64,000 nucleotides of DNA from Paraglaciecola sp. L3A3 (GTDB taxonomy: Bacteria; Pseudomonadota; Gammaproteobacteria; Enterobacterales; Alteromonadaceae), in the NCBI RefSeq assembly GCF_009796765.1, contig NZ_CP047023.1, positions 3,517,501-3,581,500 on the forward strand, in the 5' to 3' direction. The notes below the pieces were generated by a model. The model ran no database searches. It was not told where the DNA came from and was given only the letters and a program-made list of their open reading frames with translations. Numbering within the stretch: the stretch's first letter is position 1; each line of letters begins with the position of its first letter. Positions 53,392 to 62,512 of the stretch are shown piece by piece. The translations under genes were made by a program, and so were the position numbers.

Positions 53392-53808
53392 ATGCTTTCA
53401 CTGGCCAATTCAGCTTATATGGCATTTTACCTGTATTTAATTATGTTATTAATTCAATGGATGGTGGCGACATTTAGTAAAACTAGCCAGCCAAATGCGA
53501 TACCGGGGAAAATGAATGAGGATTTATCTCATGATAGTTTTGTATTTAGAGCCCATCGCACCTTTCACAACACTTTAGAGAACAGTGCTCTGTTTATAGG
53601 CACAGTACTTTTCGCATTTTCAATCAACTATCAAAGCATAGTGTTTGCTATCGCAGTATGGACTTACTTGGTAGCACGGGTTATTCACATGGCGCTTTAT
53701 TACGCAATTGCCACTGAGAAAAATCCTAGTCCTCGAAGTTATTTCTTTTTGATCGCTGTTGCAGCCAATGCCGTGATGTTAGTTATGGTTGGAGTAAGAC
53801 TACTTTAG
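53392..53808 (+). CDS. MAPEG family membrane protein
   Basis: A 138-residue, four-helix membrane protein with the MAPEG pattern (AHRTFHNTLENSALF and TYLVARVIHMALYY). The eukaryotic family includes glutathione-dependent enzymes; the bacterial members are mostly uncharacterised. The ATG is supported by AAGGA nine bases upstream. It is probably a single gene; mscS begins 160 bp later. Confidence 0.88.
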   Translation: MLSLANSAYMAFYLYLIMLLIQWMVATFSKTSQPNAIPGKMNEDLSHDSFVFRAHRTFHNTLENSALFIGTVLFAFSINYQSIVFAIAVWTYLVARVIHMALYYAIATEKNPSPRSYFFLIAVAANAVMLVMVGVRLL

Positions 53809-53967
53809 ATGACGGCTAAATTAATTGTAGCCATTAGAATGACAGCGGATGTCGATTTGATTTGTTAAAGCAGTGAATTGTGTCTGCCTTTCTCGAATCA
53901 AGTAACGGATAGTATTAACTGAGTTGAATAAGCACTGTGAGTTAAATTATTTATTGGAGCCATTTGA

Positions 53968-54957
53968 ATGACATCAGCACAAATATTTGCCGACCTAATA
54001 TTACTTTATGAGCAAATCATCACTAAATTACCATCACTTATCTTAGGTTTAAGCCTATTTATTTTACTATTTTGCTTGGCGAATCCTGTAGCCAATATAC
54101 TGGTTCGTCCTTTAGAACGCACCAATGCCAGTAAATTAGTGCAGCTAGTAGTGCGCCGCACATTCACTCTAATGGTGATACTCATTGGTTTTTACATTTT
54201 ATTACGCTTCGCAGGCTTAACTCAATTTGCCGTTGCTTTGATTAGTGGCACAGGTGTTTTAGGCCTAATTGTTGGCTTTGCTTTCAAAGATATAGCAGAA
54301 AACTTCCTTTCAAGTTTATTACTTAGCGTACAAAAACCCTTCAAACTTGGTGATATTGTCGAAGTAAGTGGATATTTGGGGGTAGTAAAAAAAATGACGT
54401 CACGGGCCACCACATTAGTCGACTTTAATGGCGATCATATTCAACTCCCTAATGCCACTATATATAAAAGTCCGATTCGCAATCTGACCGCAAATCCAAA
54501 CATGAGAGGGGCTGTAGATATTGGTGTAGGCTATGATGCTGATATACATCAATCTCAAACTATGGCTTTAGATATTTTACAAAATATTGATGCAGTGCTG
54601 CCCCAACCTGAACCCCAGGTGTTAGTTGAATCTCTGGGTTCATCAACAGTGAACCTAAAACTATATTTCTGGGTGAACAACGAACAGAACAGTAAATTAA
54701 AAGTAGCATCAGTGATTATGAAACAAGTGGTAGAAGCTTTCTTAATAAATAATATCTCAATGCCAGATGATGCTAGAGAAAGGATTATTATCAAATCTGA
54801 GCAACAGACAAATAACATGATGAATAATACCCAACCCACACCGCTGCCCCATAAGCAGCGTTTAAATAGTGCCGATGATACATCAAGTGATAATCATGAA
54901 ATACGACAACAAGCTGCATCAGCAAATGACCCTGATCAGGGGGAAAATATTTTATAA
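53968..54957 (+). CDS. Small-conductance mechanosensitive channel (MscS family)
   Basis: A 329-residue MscS-type channel that vents solutes when turgor rises. It has membrane helices at about residues 20-40, 60-80 and 90-110, the pore helix segment VALISGTGVLGLIVGFAFKD, FKLGDIVEVSGYLG, and the cytoplasmic beta domain with IQLPNATIYKSPIRNLT. The last 50 residues are a charged, low-complexity tail. GGAG lies before the ATG. Confidence 0.92.
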   Translation: MTSAQIFADLILLYEQIITKLPSLILGLSLFILLFCLANPVANILVRPLERTNASKLVQLVVRRTFTLMVILIGFYILLRFAGLTQFAVALISGTGVLGLIVGFAFKDIAENFLSSLLLSVQKPFKLGDIVEVSGYLGVVKKMTSRATTLVDFNGDHIQLPNATIYKSPIRNLTANPNMRGAVDIGVGYDADIHQSQTMALDILQNIDAVLPQPEPQVLVESLGSSTVNLKLYFWVNNEQNSKLKVASVIMKQVVEAFLINNISMPDDARERIIIKSEQQTNNMMNNTQPTPLPHKQRLNSADDTSSDNHEIRQQAASANDPDQGENIL

Positions 54958-54990
54958 CCTCCCAAAAGACACCTCTGACTGCTAAAACAA

Positions 54991-55578
54991 TTAACCTAGT
55001 CTATCCGCTAAGGATTTTTTAACACTAATAGCCGCATGCGCATCATTTGCTGCGTATAAAATCTGATGTTGTTGCAGTGGATATTGAGCCCAATTTGATC
55101 GCTGCGCGCCCTTACCTAATCGAAATTTAAGCACCATTGCCACAGCCGCCTTTGCACCAATTAGATTTTCGTCCTGTACAAGGTTCTTTAATACAACAGA
55201 TAAGTCTTGGGTGTTTACAATATTGATATTGAGTTTATTACGTAATTCTTTGTTATCCCCTTTAATGCCAAACCCCACCTTTTGAATATCAGGGTTATTT
55301 AAAATAGCATTAGCAGCTGATACGGCAAAAGGAAATCGAGTTGGAAATAAGAAGGCCTTAGACTCTGTAGCCAGTTGGATCAAGGTCGGCCCGGGACTGG
55401 TTTGGCCCTTACGAAAGATAGGCTTACTTTCAGTATCAAACCCCAGACATTTTTCCCTTTCTAATACTTTTACTGCATTAAGCGCATCTAGCTCAGTTTC
55501 TATAATATTAATATCACCAATGCCAAGGCCTACATACAAAGGCAACCTTTGTACTTGCTCTTTAGTGGGACGTTCCAT
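54991..55578 (-). CDS. 3'-5' exonuclease (DEDDy type, RNase D/DnaQ-like)
   Basis: A 195-residue nuclease domain protein. Metal ligands are visible as FDTES (DE), KVGFGIKGDNKEL (D) and YAANDAHAAI with the Y-D signature of the DEDDy class. The domain stands alone, without HRDC or polymerase parts. Its substrate, DNA or RNA, is not clear. GGAAAT precedes the ATG. It converges with mscS. Confidence 0.9.
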   Translation of the reverse strand: MERPTKEQVQRLPLYVGLGIGDINIIETELDALNAVKVLEREKCLGFDTESKPIFRKGQTSPGPTLIQLATESKAFLFPTRFPFAVSAANAILNNPDIQKVGFGIKGDNKELRNKLNINIVNTQDLSVVLKNLVQDENLIGAKAAVAMVLKFRLGKGAQRSNWAQYPLQQHQILYAANDAHAAISVKKSLADRLG

Positions 55579-56231
55579 GTTTATTTCCTATTCTTATTTT
55601 TTAAAGCAGCCCTAGAGACTAGTGAAAAAGAAGATACTCGATCCGAGAGGCTAGGAAAAGCGGAATACAGCAGAGTGAATAGGAATGGAGCAGATTCGAG
55701 CTTCGAGCAAAAGGATAAAACAAGCCAAGACTAAAGCAAAACAATTAGTCACAGAGTAGCACCGAGAAGACTAAAAAGTAGCTAGTAGATAGATGCTAGA
55801 AAAACAGTTTAAAGATTAGCTACAAGATCATCACTGCCCCAGAGCCCGTCATACCTGCATTTCATTAGCAGCAATCTATTAAAAGCAGCCGCTAGTTACG
55901 AGCTCAAAAACAGACTGTAGCAATACCCACTATTATGGCTGTCCTAGTAAGCTCCTGGTAAGTTGTAAAAAACAATTCACCACATGGCTTAACGACACAG
56001 AAAAAAAATCATTTAAACCTACCAATGGCAAAATCAACGTCTACCCCCTTTTTATTCCGTGGAAAATTAACATTTATAGGCAAAGAACTAGAGCCTGATG
56101 AGTAACAACTGCGAATAAAAACCGAAACACGCTGTAAGGAAATGCAAATTTAATGTGTGCTAAAAAGCGATTCGACATTTATGGCACCATTGATATAGGC
56201 TATCTTATGGGTTGCCCCATTAATTATATTT
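55579..56231. repeat. Repeat mosaic spacer before the histidine kinase
   Basis: The 653 bases repeat the order seen at 23.8-24.2 kb: purine-rich GCGGAATACAGCAG (about 55651), TTCGAGCAAAAGGAT, a TCACAGAG/CACCGAGAA unit (55748-55770), TAAAGATTAGCTACAAGATC (about 55810), a decayed REP-like palindrome (55848-55880), and the 19-mer relative at 55935-55953. From 55980 to 56230 there is unrelated AT-rich sequence with no recognised gene. Confidence 0.6.
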
Positions 56232-58205
56232 CTACTTTGGCGATAGCAGGTATTTGGTTAATAGAGAGTATAATTTATCTAGATCAAAGGGTTTGGATAA
56301 ATAGGCGTTAAAGCCCTGTTGGCTATATTGAGCTATTTCTTCTGCCATGACATTGGCGGTAAAGGCAATGATAGGTGTGGTATGATCTTTTTTACGAATA
56401 GACAAGGTGGCAGCCACTCCATCCATTTTTGGCATTTGAATGTCCATTAAGATTAAATTAGGCGAATATTGCTGCACTTTTTCACAAGCTTCAATACCGT
56501 TATTTGCCATATAAATAGTCGCGCCAGTAGGCTCTAATGCATGTAGCATAACCATTTGATTAATTTCATTATCTTCAGCAACTAGCAATACTTTGCCATG
56601 TAAATTGGGGACACTGTCAGACTCTTCCGTCAATCTATCTACTGGTGGTTTCTCAATAGTTAGCGGCAATTTAACTTCAAATTTCGTCCCTTCACCTTTA
56701 GCACTCTTAACTTGCATATTTCCTTTTAGTGCCGTCACTAAATTCTTGCATATGACTAACCCCAAACCCGTTCCGCCGAATCGCCGGGTAATTGAAGAGT
56801 CAGTTTGAGTAAAGGGCTCAAATGCACGAGACAGTTCTTGCGCATCCATTCCAGTGCCAGTATCTTCCACTCGCAGTATTAAGTAATCGGTCTCAGCAGA
56901 ATGCTCATGACTAATACGCAGAATGACTCGCCCCTGCTCGGTAAACTTAATCCCATTACTCACCAAATTTAATAATATTTGCCCAATACGAGTGGGATCT
57001 CCCGCCCAATATGGAGGAATAGCATCTTGTACTTCGACAGTAAAAGCGACGCCTTTTTCTTTTGCCATTTGATTAAATGAAAACTCAACAAAAGTAATAA
57101 TGTCATCCAATTCAAATGGAATATTTTCCACTTCAATTTTATTGGCTTCTATTTTAGAGAAATCCAGAATATCGCTGATGATGGTTAATAGTTTACGGGC
57201 TGAGAATAATGCGCTATCGGTGAGTTTTTTTTGTTTCGTCTCCAGGGGGCTTTGTTTAAGTATTTGTAAGGTGCCAATAACACCATTTAATGGGGTACGA
57301 ATTTCATGAGACATATTAGCCAAGAACAGGGATTTAGTCTGATTCGCTTGATTGGCGGCCGCGGTTTGTATTTTTAACTGTTGTTGATAACGTTCCTCGC
57401 GCTGAAAGACCAACAATATCAGCATCCAAAGTAGGATCAACGGCACAATTATTACTACCGCACTACCCTTGTGTTGATTAAGGTTGTGCCAGTCTATCGC
57501 AATCAACCAAGACCCAATTGGTAACCCAATCACTGAAGTCGCTTGAGCGCGTTCAAATATAGATTGTTCGCCATAAACCGCTTTATTCGGTGCTTCGGCT
57601 TGTTTGATTGCCACCTTTACTTGAGGAAATAAATGATTGACTGTTGTAAAGAGTAGGTCGTAATCGATAACTACAGATAACACTCCCCAAAACTCACCAT
57701 TTTGGCTATTCACTATTTTTTGACGGGCAATCAGCCCTTTGCCACCTTGTACCAAATCCACAGGACCATCTAATAAAACTTTATCGCTTTCCAATGCTCG
57801 TAATACTGCAGCATATTGCACAGGGATTGATTTGTAATCCAATCCCAAAGCTTTCACATTATTCTGTAAAGGATATATATGCGTAATCACCAGATCTTTA
57901 GCAGCACCAATATTACGAATTTGACTATGATGAGTGAGCATATCTTGCGCGAAAGCGGAGAATTGTTGTTGCGTCATCTCTGGGTGTACCGAGATATAGC
58001 TTTTTATACCTGCTGTTAGCGCTAGGTTCTGTAATAATTCCCGTTCTAATTGGGCACGATATTGGGATAAAACTTGTGTTGCTGCGACTTTATTTTCTTG
58101 GATTTGAGCCTGCTCTTTCCAATAATTAATAATGACACCGACTGCCGCTAAAAACAAAAATGACGCGGCAATTTTACTGACAAATTTTCTGTTGAGAATT
58201 ACCAT
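56232..58205 (-). CDS. CHASE-domain hybrid sensor histidine kinase
   Basis: A 657-residue membrane sensor. Between two membrane helices (about 12-27 and 252-270) lies a CHASE domain (GIKSYISVHPEMTQQQFSAF, with LDGPVDL and RQKI), a periplasmic ligand sensor. Then come the kinase core (H-box MSHEIRTPLNGV, N-box LLNLVSNGIKFT, G-boxes EDTGTGMD and GGTGLGL) and a receiver domain with the phospho-acceptor in LILMDIQMPKMDG. No HPt domain or response regulator gene is nearby, so the output is unknown. The gene is isolated on the minus strand. Confidence 0.93.
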   Translation of the reverse strand: MVILNRKFVSKIAASFLFLAAVGVIINYWKEQAQIQENKVAATQVLSQYRAQLERELLQNLALTAGIKSYISVHPEMTQQQFSAFAQDMLTHHSQIRNIGAAKDLVITHIYPLQNNVKALGLDYKSIPVQYAAVLRALESDKVLLDGPVDLVQGGKGLIARQKIVNSQNGEFWGVLSVVIDYDLLFTTVNHLFPQVKVAIKQAEAPNKAVYGEQSIFERAQATSVIGLPIGSWLIAIDWHNLNQHKGSAVVIIVPLILLWMLILLVFQREERYQQQLKIQTAAANQANQTKSLFLANMSHEIRTPLNGVIGTLQILKQSPLETKQKKLTDSALFSARKLLTIISDILDFSKIEANKIEVENIPFELDDIITFVEFSFNQMAKEKGVAFTVEVQDAIPPYWAGDPTRIGQILLNLVSNGIKFTEQGRVILRISHEHSAETDYLILRVEDTGTGMDAQELSRAFEPFTQTDSSITRRFGGTGLGLVICKNLVTALKGNMQVKSAKGEGTKFEVKLPLTIEKPPVDRLTEESDSVPNLHGKVLLVAEDNEINQMVMLHALEPTGATIYMANNGIEACEKVQQYSPNLILMDIQMPKMDGVAATLSIRKKDHTTPIIAFTANVMAEEIAQYSQQGFNAYLSKPFDLDKLYSLLTKYLLSPK

Positions 58206-58253
58206 GCCGAAGAATCCAATTACACACCTACCCCAATGATTTATATGCTACCT

Positions 58254-58283
58254 CTAACAAACTCTATTAACAGAGTTTGTTAG
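58254..58283 (-). terminator. Hairpin between trxC and the histidine kinase gene
   Basis: A 12-bp perfect stem CTAACAAACTCT/AGAGTTTGTTAG with loop ATTAAC follows the trxC stop by 46 bp. There is no T-tail, so termination is only likely. Confidence 0.55.
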
Positions 58284-58329
58284 CAATTATCCCAATATAT
58301 ACAGAGAGCTTTACCGGAGTTAAATGAAA

Positions 58330-58761
58330 TCAGCCCAATTTTTGTACACACTGCACTATCCAGCTTTTTAATTGTGACTCACTTAAGCCACCCGACAACC
58401 TATCAACTTCTTTGCCATGATGAAAGAAAATCAAAGTAGGAATGCTGCGAATGCTAGCGTTTGCTGATACATTTTGCGCTTGTTCGGTATTCACTTTGGC
58501 AAATAACAGATCTTTAGATTGTTTAGCCACACTCTCAAAAATGGGCGCCATTGCTTGGCAAGGGCCACACCAACTCGCCCAAAAATCGACAATCACTGGC
58601 AAATCATTTTTTTCTATATAGCGATAAAATGTATTATCAGCTAACTCGACAGGAACGGCCGAGTATACAGCTTGCTGACACTTCCCGCATTTAGCCTGTG
58701 TATGACTTTTATTTTCTGGGATCCGATTTATTGCTTGGCAATGTGAACAAACTATATGCAT
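58330..58761 (-). CDS. trxC: Thioredoxin 2
   Basis: A 143-residue thioredoxin with an N-terminal zinc finger of two CxxC pairs (VCSHCQAI and KCGKCQQ) and the redox motif WASWCGPCQ, followed by SIRSIPTLIFF. This is the TrxC (thioredoxin 2) form. ATG 58761 is chosen; the frame is open further but the upstream 29 residues do not look like protein and AGAGAAAA is a plausible ribosome site. Confidence 0.94.
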   Translation of the reverse strand: MHIVCSHCQAINRIPENKSHTQAKCGKCQQAVYSAVPVELADNTFYRYIEKNDLPVIVDFWASWCGPCQAMAPIFESVAKQSKDLLFAKVNTEQAQNVSANASIRSIPTLIFFHHGKEVDRLSGGLSESQLKSWIVQCVQKLG

Positions 58762-59351
58762 TATATTTTCTCTAATTGTTCGATTTAAAGTAAATGCAGA
58801 ATAAAACAGAGAATACCAGAATGCTACAGAATGAAGCAGTAAAATCAAAAGCCAAAGCTACTAGCAGTAGGTACGAGATAGGATTTAGTGGATAGCAAGA
58901 AAAAGACAAAGACTAAAAGTCTTGTCACAGGGTGGCACAAAGAACAGCGAATAATTGTTAAAAGCAAAAGATTAAAAGAATTTGAACCACAGAGGCTTCG
59001 CTACACAGAATAAAACATGAAAAACAGCATGGGGAAGACTTTATCAGAATGAAACAGAATAAAGCAGTTACCAGCTGGGGCTAGCGAACAGTCAAGACTC
59101 ACCATAGATCAAACAAAAATCATCGACTAGAAGATTAACCCAACAAAACCACCCCAAATTTAATTCACCTCACCGGTTGGCCAACTGAAATTTAACACTG
59201 ACTTTTTTTTATTTTTTATTTTGGACTCAAACTTCCAGAAACCCGTGCCTGTTTAATAAAATATTAAATCTTTGTTTTAATTGATAATTTGACTAATCCC
59301 TCATTCATCAATATTATATATTTTAGATAATATTTTAACGTTTAAAAGAAA
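58762..59351. repeat. Repeat-rich spacer between trxC and the pilin gene
   Basis: These 590 bases hold purine-rich AGAATGAAGCAG and AGAATAAAGCAG tracts (about 58825 and 59060), a TCACAGGG/GCACAAAGAACAG unit (58924-58948), a CCACAGAGG/CTACACAGAATAAAAC unit (58986-59016), and finally AT-rich sequence likely to be the pilin promoter. No gene is seen. Confidence 0.55.
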
Positions 59352-59861
59352 TTGAAAATACAAAACACTAACGGTTTTACCTTAATTGAATTAATCATTG
59401 TAATTGTCATTCTCGGAATTTTGGCAGTTGTGGCTGCTCCTAAATTTATTGACCTGAATAAAGATGCAAATATCGCTGCGTTACAAGGGATGTCTGGGGC
59501 GGCAAGCGGTGCGGCCAATTTAGTCCACGTAAAGGCGATTATTCAAGGAGTAGTTAACGATCCTACTGGTAATGTTGACATAGATGGTGATGGTGTAGAC
59601 GATGTTGCCACAATTTATGGCTACCCAAGTGCAAACCGAACAACAGGTCTTGCCAATGCCATTGAATTAGGCGAAGACTGGGCATATGGTGATACATTTG
59701 GTGGCGGACAACTATTCATTTCACCAGCTAGAATAGTTGGATTCAATGGGATTACTAACAACAATATTCCACTTCGAGGTCCAAATTGTTATTTTACATA
59801 CACCCCCCCAGCCTCAGCAAATAGTCAACCCACTTATCAATTTGTTACATCAGGTTGCTAA
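59352..59861 (+). CDS. Type IV pilin-like protein (MSHA/major-pilin type)
   Basis: A 169-residue prepilin with a short leader and the processing/methylation site G-FTLIELIIVIVILGILAVVAAPKF (written split: GFTLIELIIVIV then ILGILAVVAAPKF), followed by a soluble domain with VDIDGDGVDD, a metal-loop-like segment, and two cysteines (NCYF and SGC) that can form the D-region disulfide. TTG at 59352 is the only start near the leader. It stands alone, without other pilus genes, which is unusual for a major pilin. The AT-rich flanks and repeat-laden neighbours hint at an island, but codon use was not measured. Confidence 0.85.
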   Translation: MKIQNTNGFTLIELIIVIVILGILAVVAAPKFIDLNKDANIAALQGMSGAASGAANLVHVKAIIQGVVNDPTGNVDIDGDGVDDVATIYGYPSANRTTGLANAIELGEDWAYGDTFGGGQLFISPARIVGFNGITNNNIPLRGPNCYFTYTPPASANSQPTYQFVTSGC

Positions 59862-60040
59862 TTGACTATAAAACCACTCTAAAGCAAAGCGTTCCACCAC
59901 ACAGTAATAGCAGTAACAAACAGATAGAAAGAACCAAAGATAAAAGCAGTTAAAGCAGGGCCTAGCAAACAGCCTAGGCTCAGCATAGATGAAACAAATA
60001 AGCGAAGCGAATACTTTTACTCGCTTCTATTTACTAGGAT

Positions 60041-60910
60041 CTATCTACTGCTGTTACTGCCTTTATTATTCGCCTGACGTACTCTATGCTTCTTCACCGA
60101 CCTACGCATACGACTCAACTTAACGTGATCCAATTTACCTGGATCTATCTTAATTAGGGTATTGGTTTCATCTGGTAGTTTTACACTGTTACGTAAAGCA
60201 TTTAAATCAGGTAAAGTTAATTCTACCCAACCACCTTGTGGTAAACGTTTTTGTAACTCAAGTGCGCCATAACGTACACGTATTAAGCGGCTCACTTGTA
60301 CGCCTTGCGATTCCCATAAACGCCTTACTTCTCGGTTACGTCCTTCAGACAAACTAACGTTATACCAAGAGTTAGTGCTTTCTTCATCACTTGGTTTTTT
60401 CACTATTTCTGTAAATTTAGCTAAGCCATCTTCAAGTTGTACGCCGTCGGTCAGGCGTTTTAACATCTTGTCTTCCACTTCACCAAATACACGAACAGAG
60501 TACTCACGTTCAACTTCATGTTTAGGATGCATTAAGCGATTGGCCAACTCACCATCATTGGTAAACAATAATAACCCACTGGTATTAATATCAAGACGAC
60601 CCACGGCTATCCAGCGCCCATTTTTAATCACTGGTAGGCGATCAAATACAGTGGCACGGCCTTCGGGATCTTTACGGCTGCATAATTCACCTTCAGGTTT
60701 GTTATACATCAAAACGCGACACATAGGCGCTTCTTCTGGGGTACTAATAGGATTGCCGTCTACTCTGACTTTATCGCTAGGTTCAACTCTGTCACCTAAA
60801 GTGGCAATTTTACCGTTAACAGAAATACGGCCGGCTTCGATCCATCTTTCCATTTCACGACGAGAGCCTACGCCAGCATTGGCTAGGACTTTTTGTAATT
60901 TATCACTCAT
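60041..60910 (-). CDS. rluB: 23S rRNA pseudouridine 2605 synthase
   Basis: RluB makes pseudouridine at position 2605 of 23S rRNA. The N-terminal S4 domain (KLQKVLANAGVGSRREMERWI) is followed by the catalytic VGRLDINTSGLLLFTNDG with its aspartate and VSLSEGRNREVRRLWESQG. At 289 residues it has the usual charged C-terminal tail (MRRSVKKHRVRQANNKGS). The start overlaps the scpB stop. Confidence 0.93.
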   Translation of the reverse strand: MSDKLQKVLANAGVGSRREMERWIEAGRISVNGKIATLGDRVEPSDKVRVDGNPISTPEEAPMCRVLMYNKPEGELCSRKDPEGRATVFDRLPVIKNGRWIAVGRLDINTSGLLLFTNDGELANRLMHPKHEVEREYSVRVFGEVEDKMLKRLTDGVQLEDGLAKFTEIVKKPSDEESTNSWYNVSLSEGRNREVRRLWESQGVQVSRLIRVRYGALELQKRLPQGGWVELTLPDLNALRNSVKLPDETNTLIKIDPGKLDHVKLSRMRRSVKKHRVRQANNKGSNSSR

Positions 60911-61620
60911 TAATGTATTTGCTCTGGTTCATCTGGAAGTTCAGGATCATCTACCATAGTCGACGTTAGTGTCGGCAAAGTCCTGTTATTTTCCACAGTT
61001 TGATTAGTTTGAAGTTCTTTAGAGGTCTGCGTTGCAGAGTCTTCAGAAAGTATATGTAATTGATCATTATTTTGTTCAGATTCAGCTGCTTGTAAAAAGG
61101 CCTCTGTGCTTGGCAAATCTGCCAAGCTTTTTAACGAAAAGTAATCGAGAAATTCTTTAGTGGTGGCATATAAAGAAGGCCTACCTGGCACTTCTTTATG
61201 ACCAATCACTTTTATCCAAGCTCGTTCGCTTAGTGTTTTTATTATATGGCTACTCACTGACACGCCGCGCACATCCTCGATTTCACCTCGAGTAATAGGC
61301 TGCCTGTAAGCAATTAAAGACAAAGTTTCTAACATGGCCCGTGAATAACGAGGGGCTTGTTCTTGCCACAATTTGCTTAACCAAGGACTAAGACTGTCCA
61401 TAGATTGAAAACGATAACCCGAAGCGACTTCCACCAGCTGAATACCCCTTGCTTGGTAGTCTAAGGTTAATTCATCCAATACTTCTTTGAGCATTTTTTT
61501 ACTGACTTGCAAGCCATCTAGTACCGTTAGCTGTAATTGCTCAAAGGTAATAGCTTGGTCAGCCACAAAAATAGCGGCCTCTACTAATTGTTTTAATTGA
61601 CCCCGAACAATTTTAGCCAT
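60910..61620 (-). CDS. scpB: Segregation and condensation protein B
   Basis: ScpB is a kleisin-partner of the SMC complex that folds the chromosome. Tandem winged helices are seen: LVEAAIFVADQAITFEQLQ in the first and ETLSLIAYRQPITRGEIEDVRG in the second. ATG 61620 overlaps the scpA stop by 8 bp. The C-terminal tail of about 60 residues is acidic and low in complexity. Confidence 0.94.
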   Translation of the reverse strand: MAKIVRGQLKQLVEAAIFVADQAITFEQLQLTVLDGLQVSKKMLKEVLDELTLDYQARGIQLVEVASGYRFQSMDSLSPWLSKLWQEQAPRYSRAMLETLSLIAYRQPITRGEIEDVRGVSVSSHIIKTLSERAWIKVIGHKEVPGRPSLYATTKEFLDYFSLKSLADLPSTEAFLQAAESEQNNDQLHILSEDSATQTSKELQTNQTVENNRTLPTLTSTMVDDPELPDEPEQIH

Positions 61621-62497
61621 TAGCTTGAACTCCGAACTGGGTATCATCTGCTAGCAGTACTGACTCAGAACTATTTAATCGCACATGCATATTGCCAAAA
61701 ACTTGACCTTGCACCAGTTCAATTAATTGTTCTTTAGCCAATTCTAAAATCGCCAAAAAGGTTACTACCACCCCAGCTTTGCCTTCATGTGCTTGAAATA
61801 ACTCATCAAAACCAGTGAAGTGTTCAGAATTTAATTTTTCTAAAATCATACTCATACGTTCACGGGTAGATAAGGTTTCTTTTTCAATGTGATGATGACT
61901 AAAGGCATCAGCCCTTTTCATCACCCCTTGAAAACTTAACACTAATTCTTGCATGCTGACATTAGGTAATATTTTAATAGGTTCTACACTGGACGCAGGC
62001 TCGGCTGTTGCAATAAAAGTATCTCGCTCTTGCCTAGGAATATTGTCTAACTCATGAGCCGCCTGTTTGATTAATTCATATTCTTTTAAGCGACGAATTA
62101 ATTCGGCCCTCGGATCGTCCTCATCTTCTTCAGCGTCGGGACGTTTAGGCAATAATAAGCGAGATTTAACTTCAGCTAAAATTGCCGCCATTAACAAGTA
62201 TTCGGCAGCCAACTCTAATTTTAAATCTTTCATCAATTCAACGTATTGCATATATTGTTGAGTTACTTGATATACAGGTAAATTGACAATATCGAATTTT
62301 TGCCGCCGAATAAGGTACAAGAGTAAATCGAGAGGACCTTCAAATGCTTCGAGAATTAACTCTAAGGCGTCGGGAGGAATGTATAAGTCTTCTGGTTTTT
62401 CAATTAAAGCCTCACCATTAACAAACGCCAGCGGCAAAGGTTGCTGCACGGGTTCGTTAACATTCGGGCCAGAAAATGAAGAATTGTCAGTAGACAT
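61613..62497 (-). CDS. scpA: Segregation and condensation protein A
   Basis: ScpA is the kleisin that closes the SMC ring. Visible family blocks are FEGPLDLLLYLIRRQKFDIVN, YLLMAAILAEVKSRLLLP and the C-terminal VVTFLAILELAKEQLIEL. ATG 62497 is chosen, since the upstream TTG at 62506 would add only three residues. It is cotranscribed with scpB and rluB. Confidence 0.95.
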   Translation of the reverse strand: MSTDNSSFSGPNVNEPVQQPLPLAFVNGEALIEKPEDLYIPPDALELILEAFEGPLDLLLYLIRRQKFDIVNLPVYQVTQQYMQYVELMKDLKLELAAEYLLMAAILAEVKSRLLLPKRPDAEEDEDDPRAELIRRLKEYELIKQAAHELDNIPRQERDTFIATAEPASSVEPIKILPNVSMQELVLSFQGVMKRADAFSHHHIEKETLSTRERMSMILEKLNSEHFTGFDELFQAHEGKAGVVVTFLAILELAKEQLIELVQGQVFGNMHVRLNSSESVLLADDTQFGVQANG

Positions 62498-62512
62498 AGT
62501 TAGCAAGAATAC

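Noticed and set aside
60375..60959. A 194-residue open frame on the plus strand opposite rluB
   Set aside because: It lies fully over rluB and the end of scpB, with no domain pattern; it is a composition shadow.
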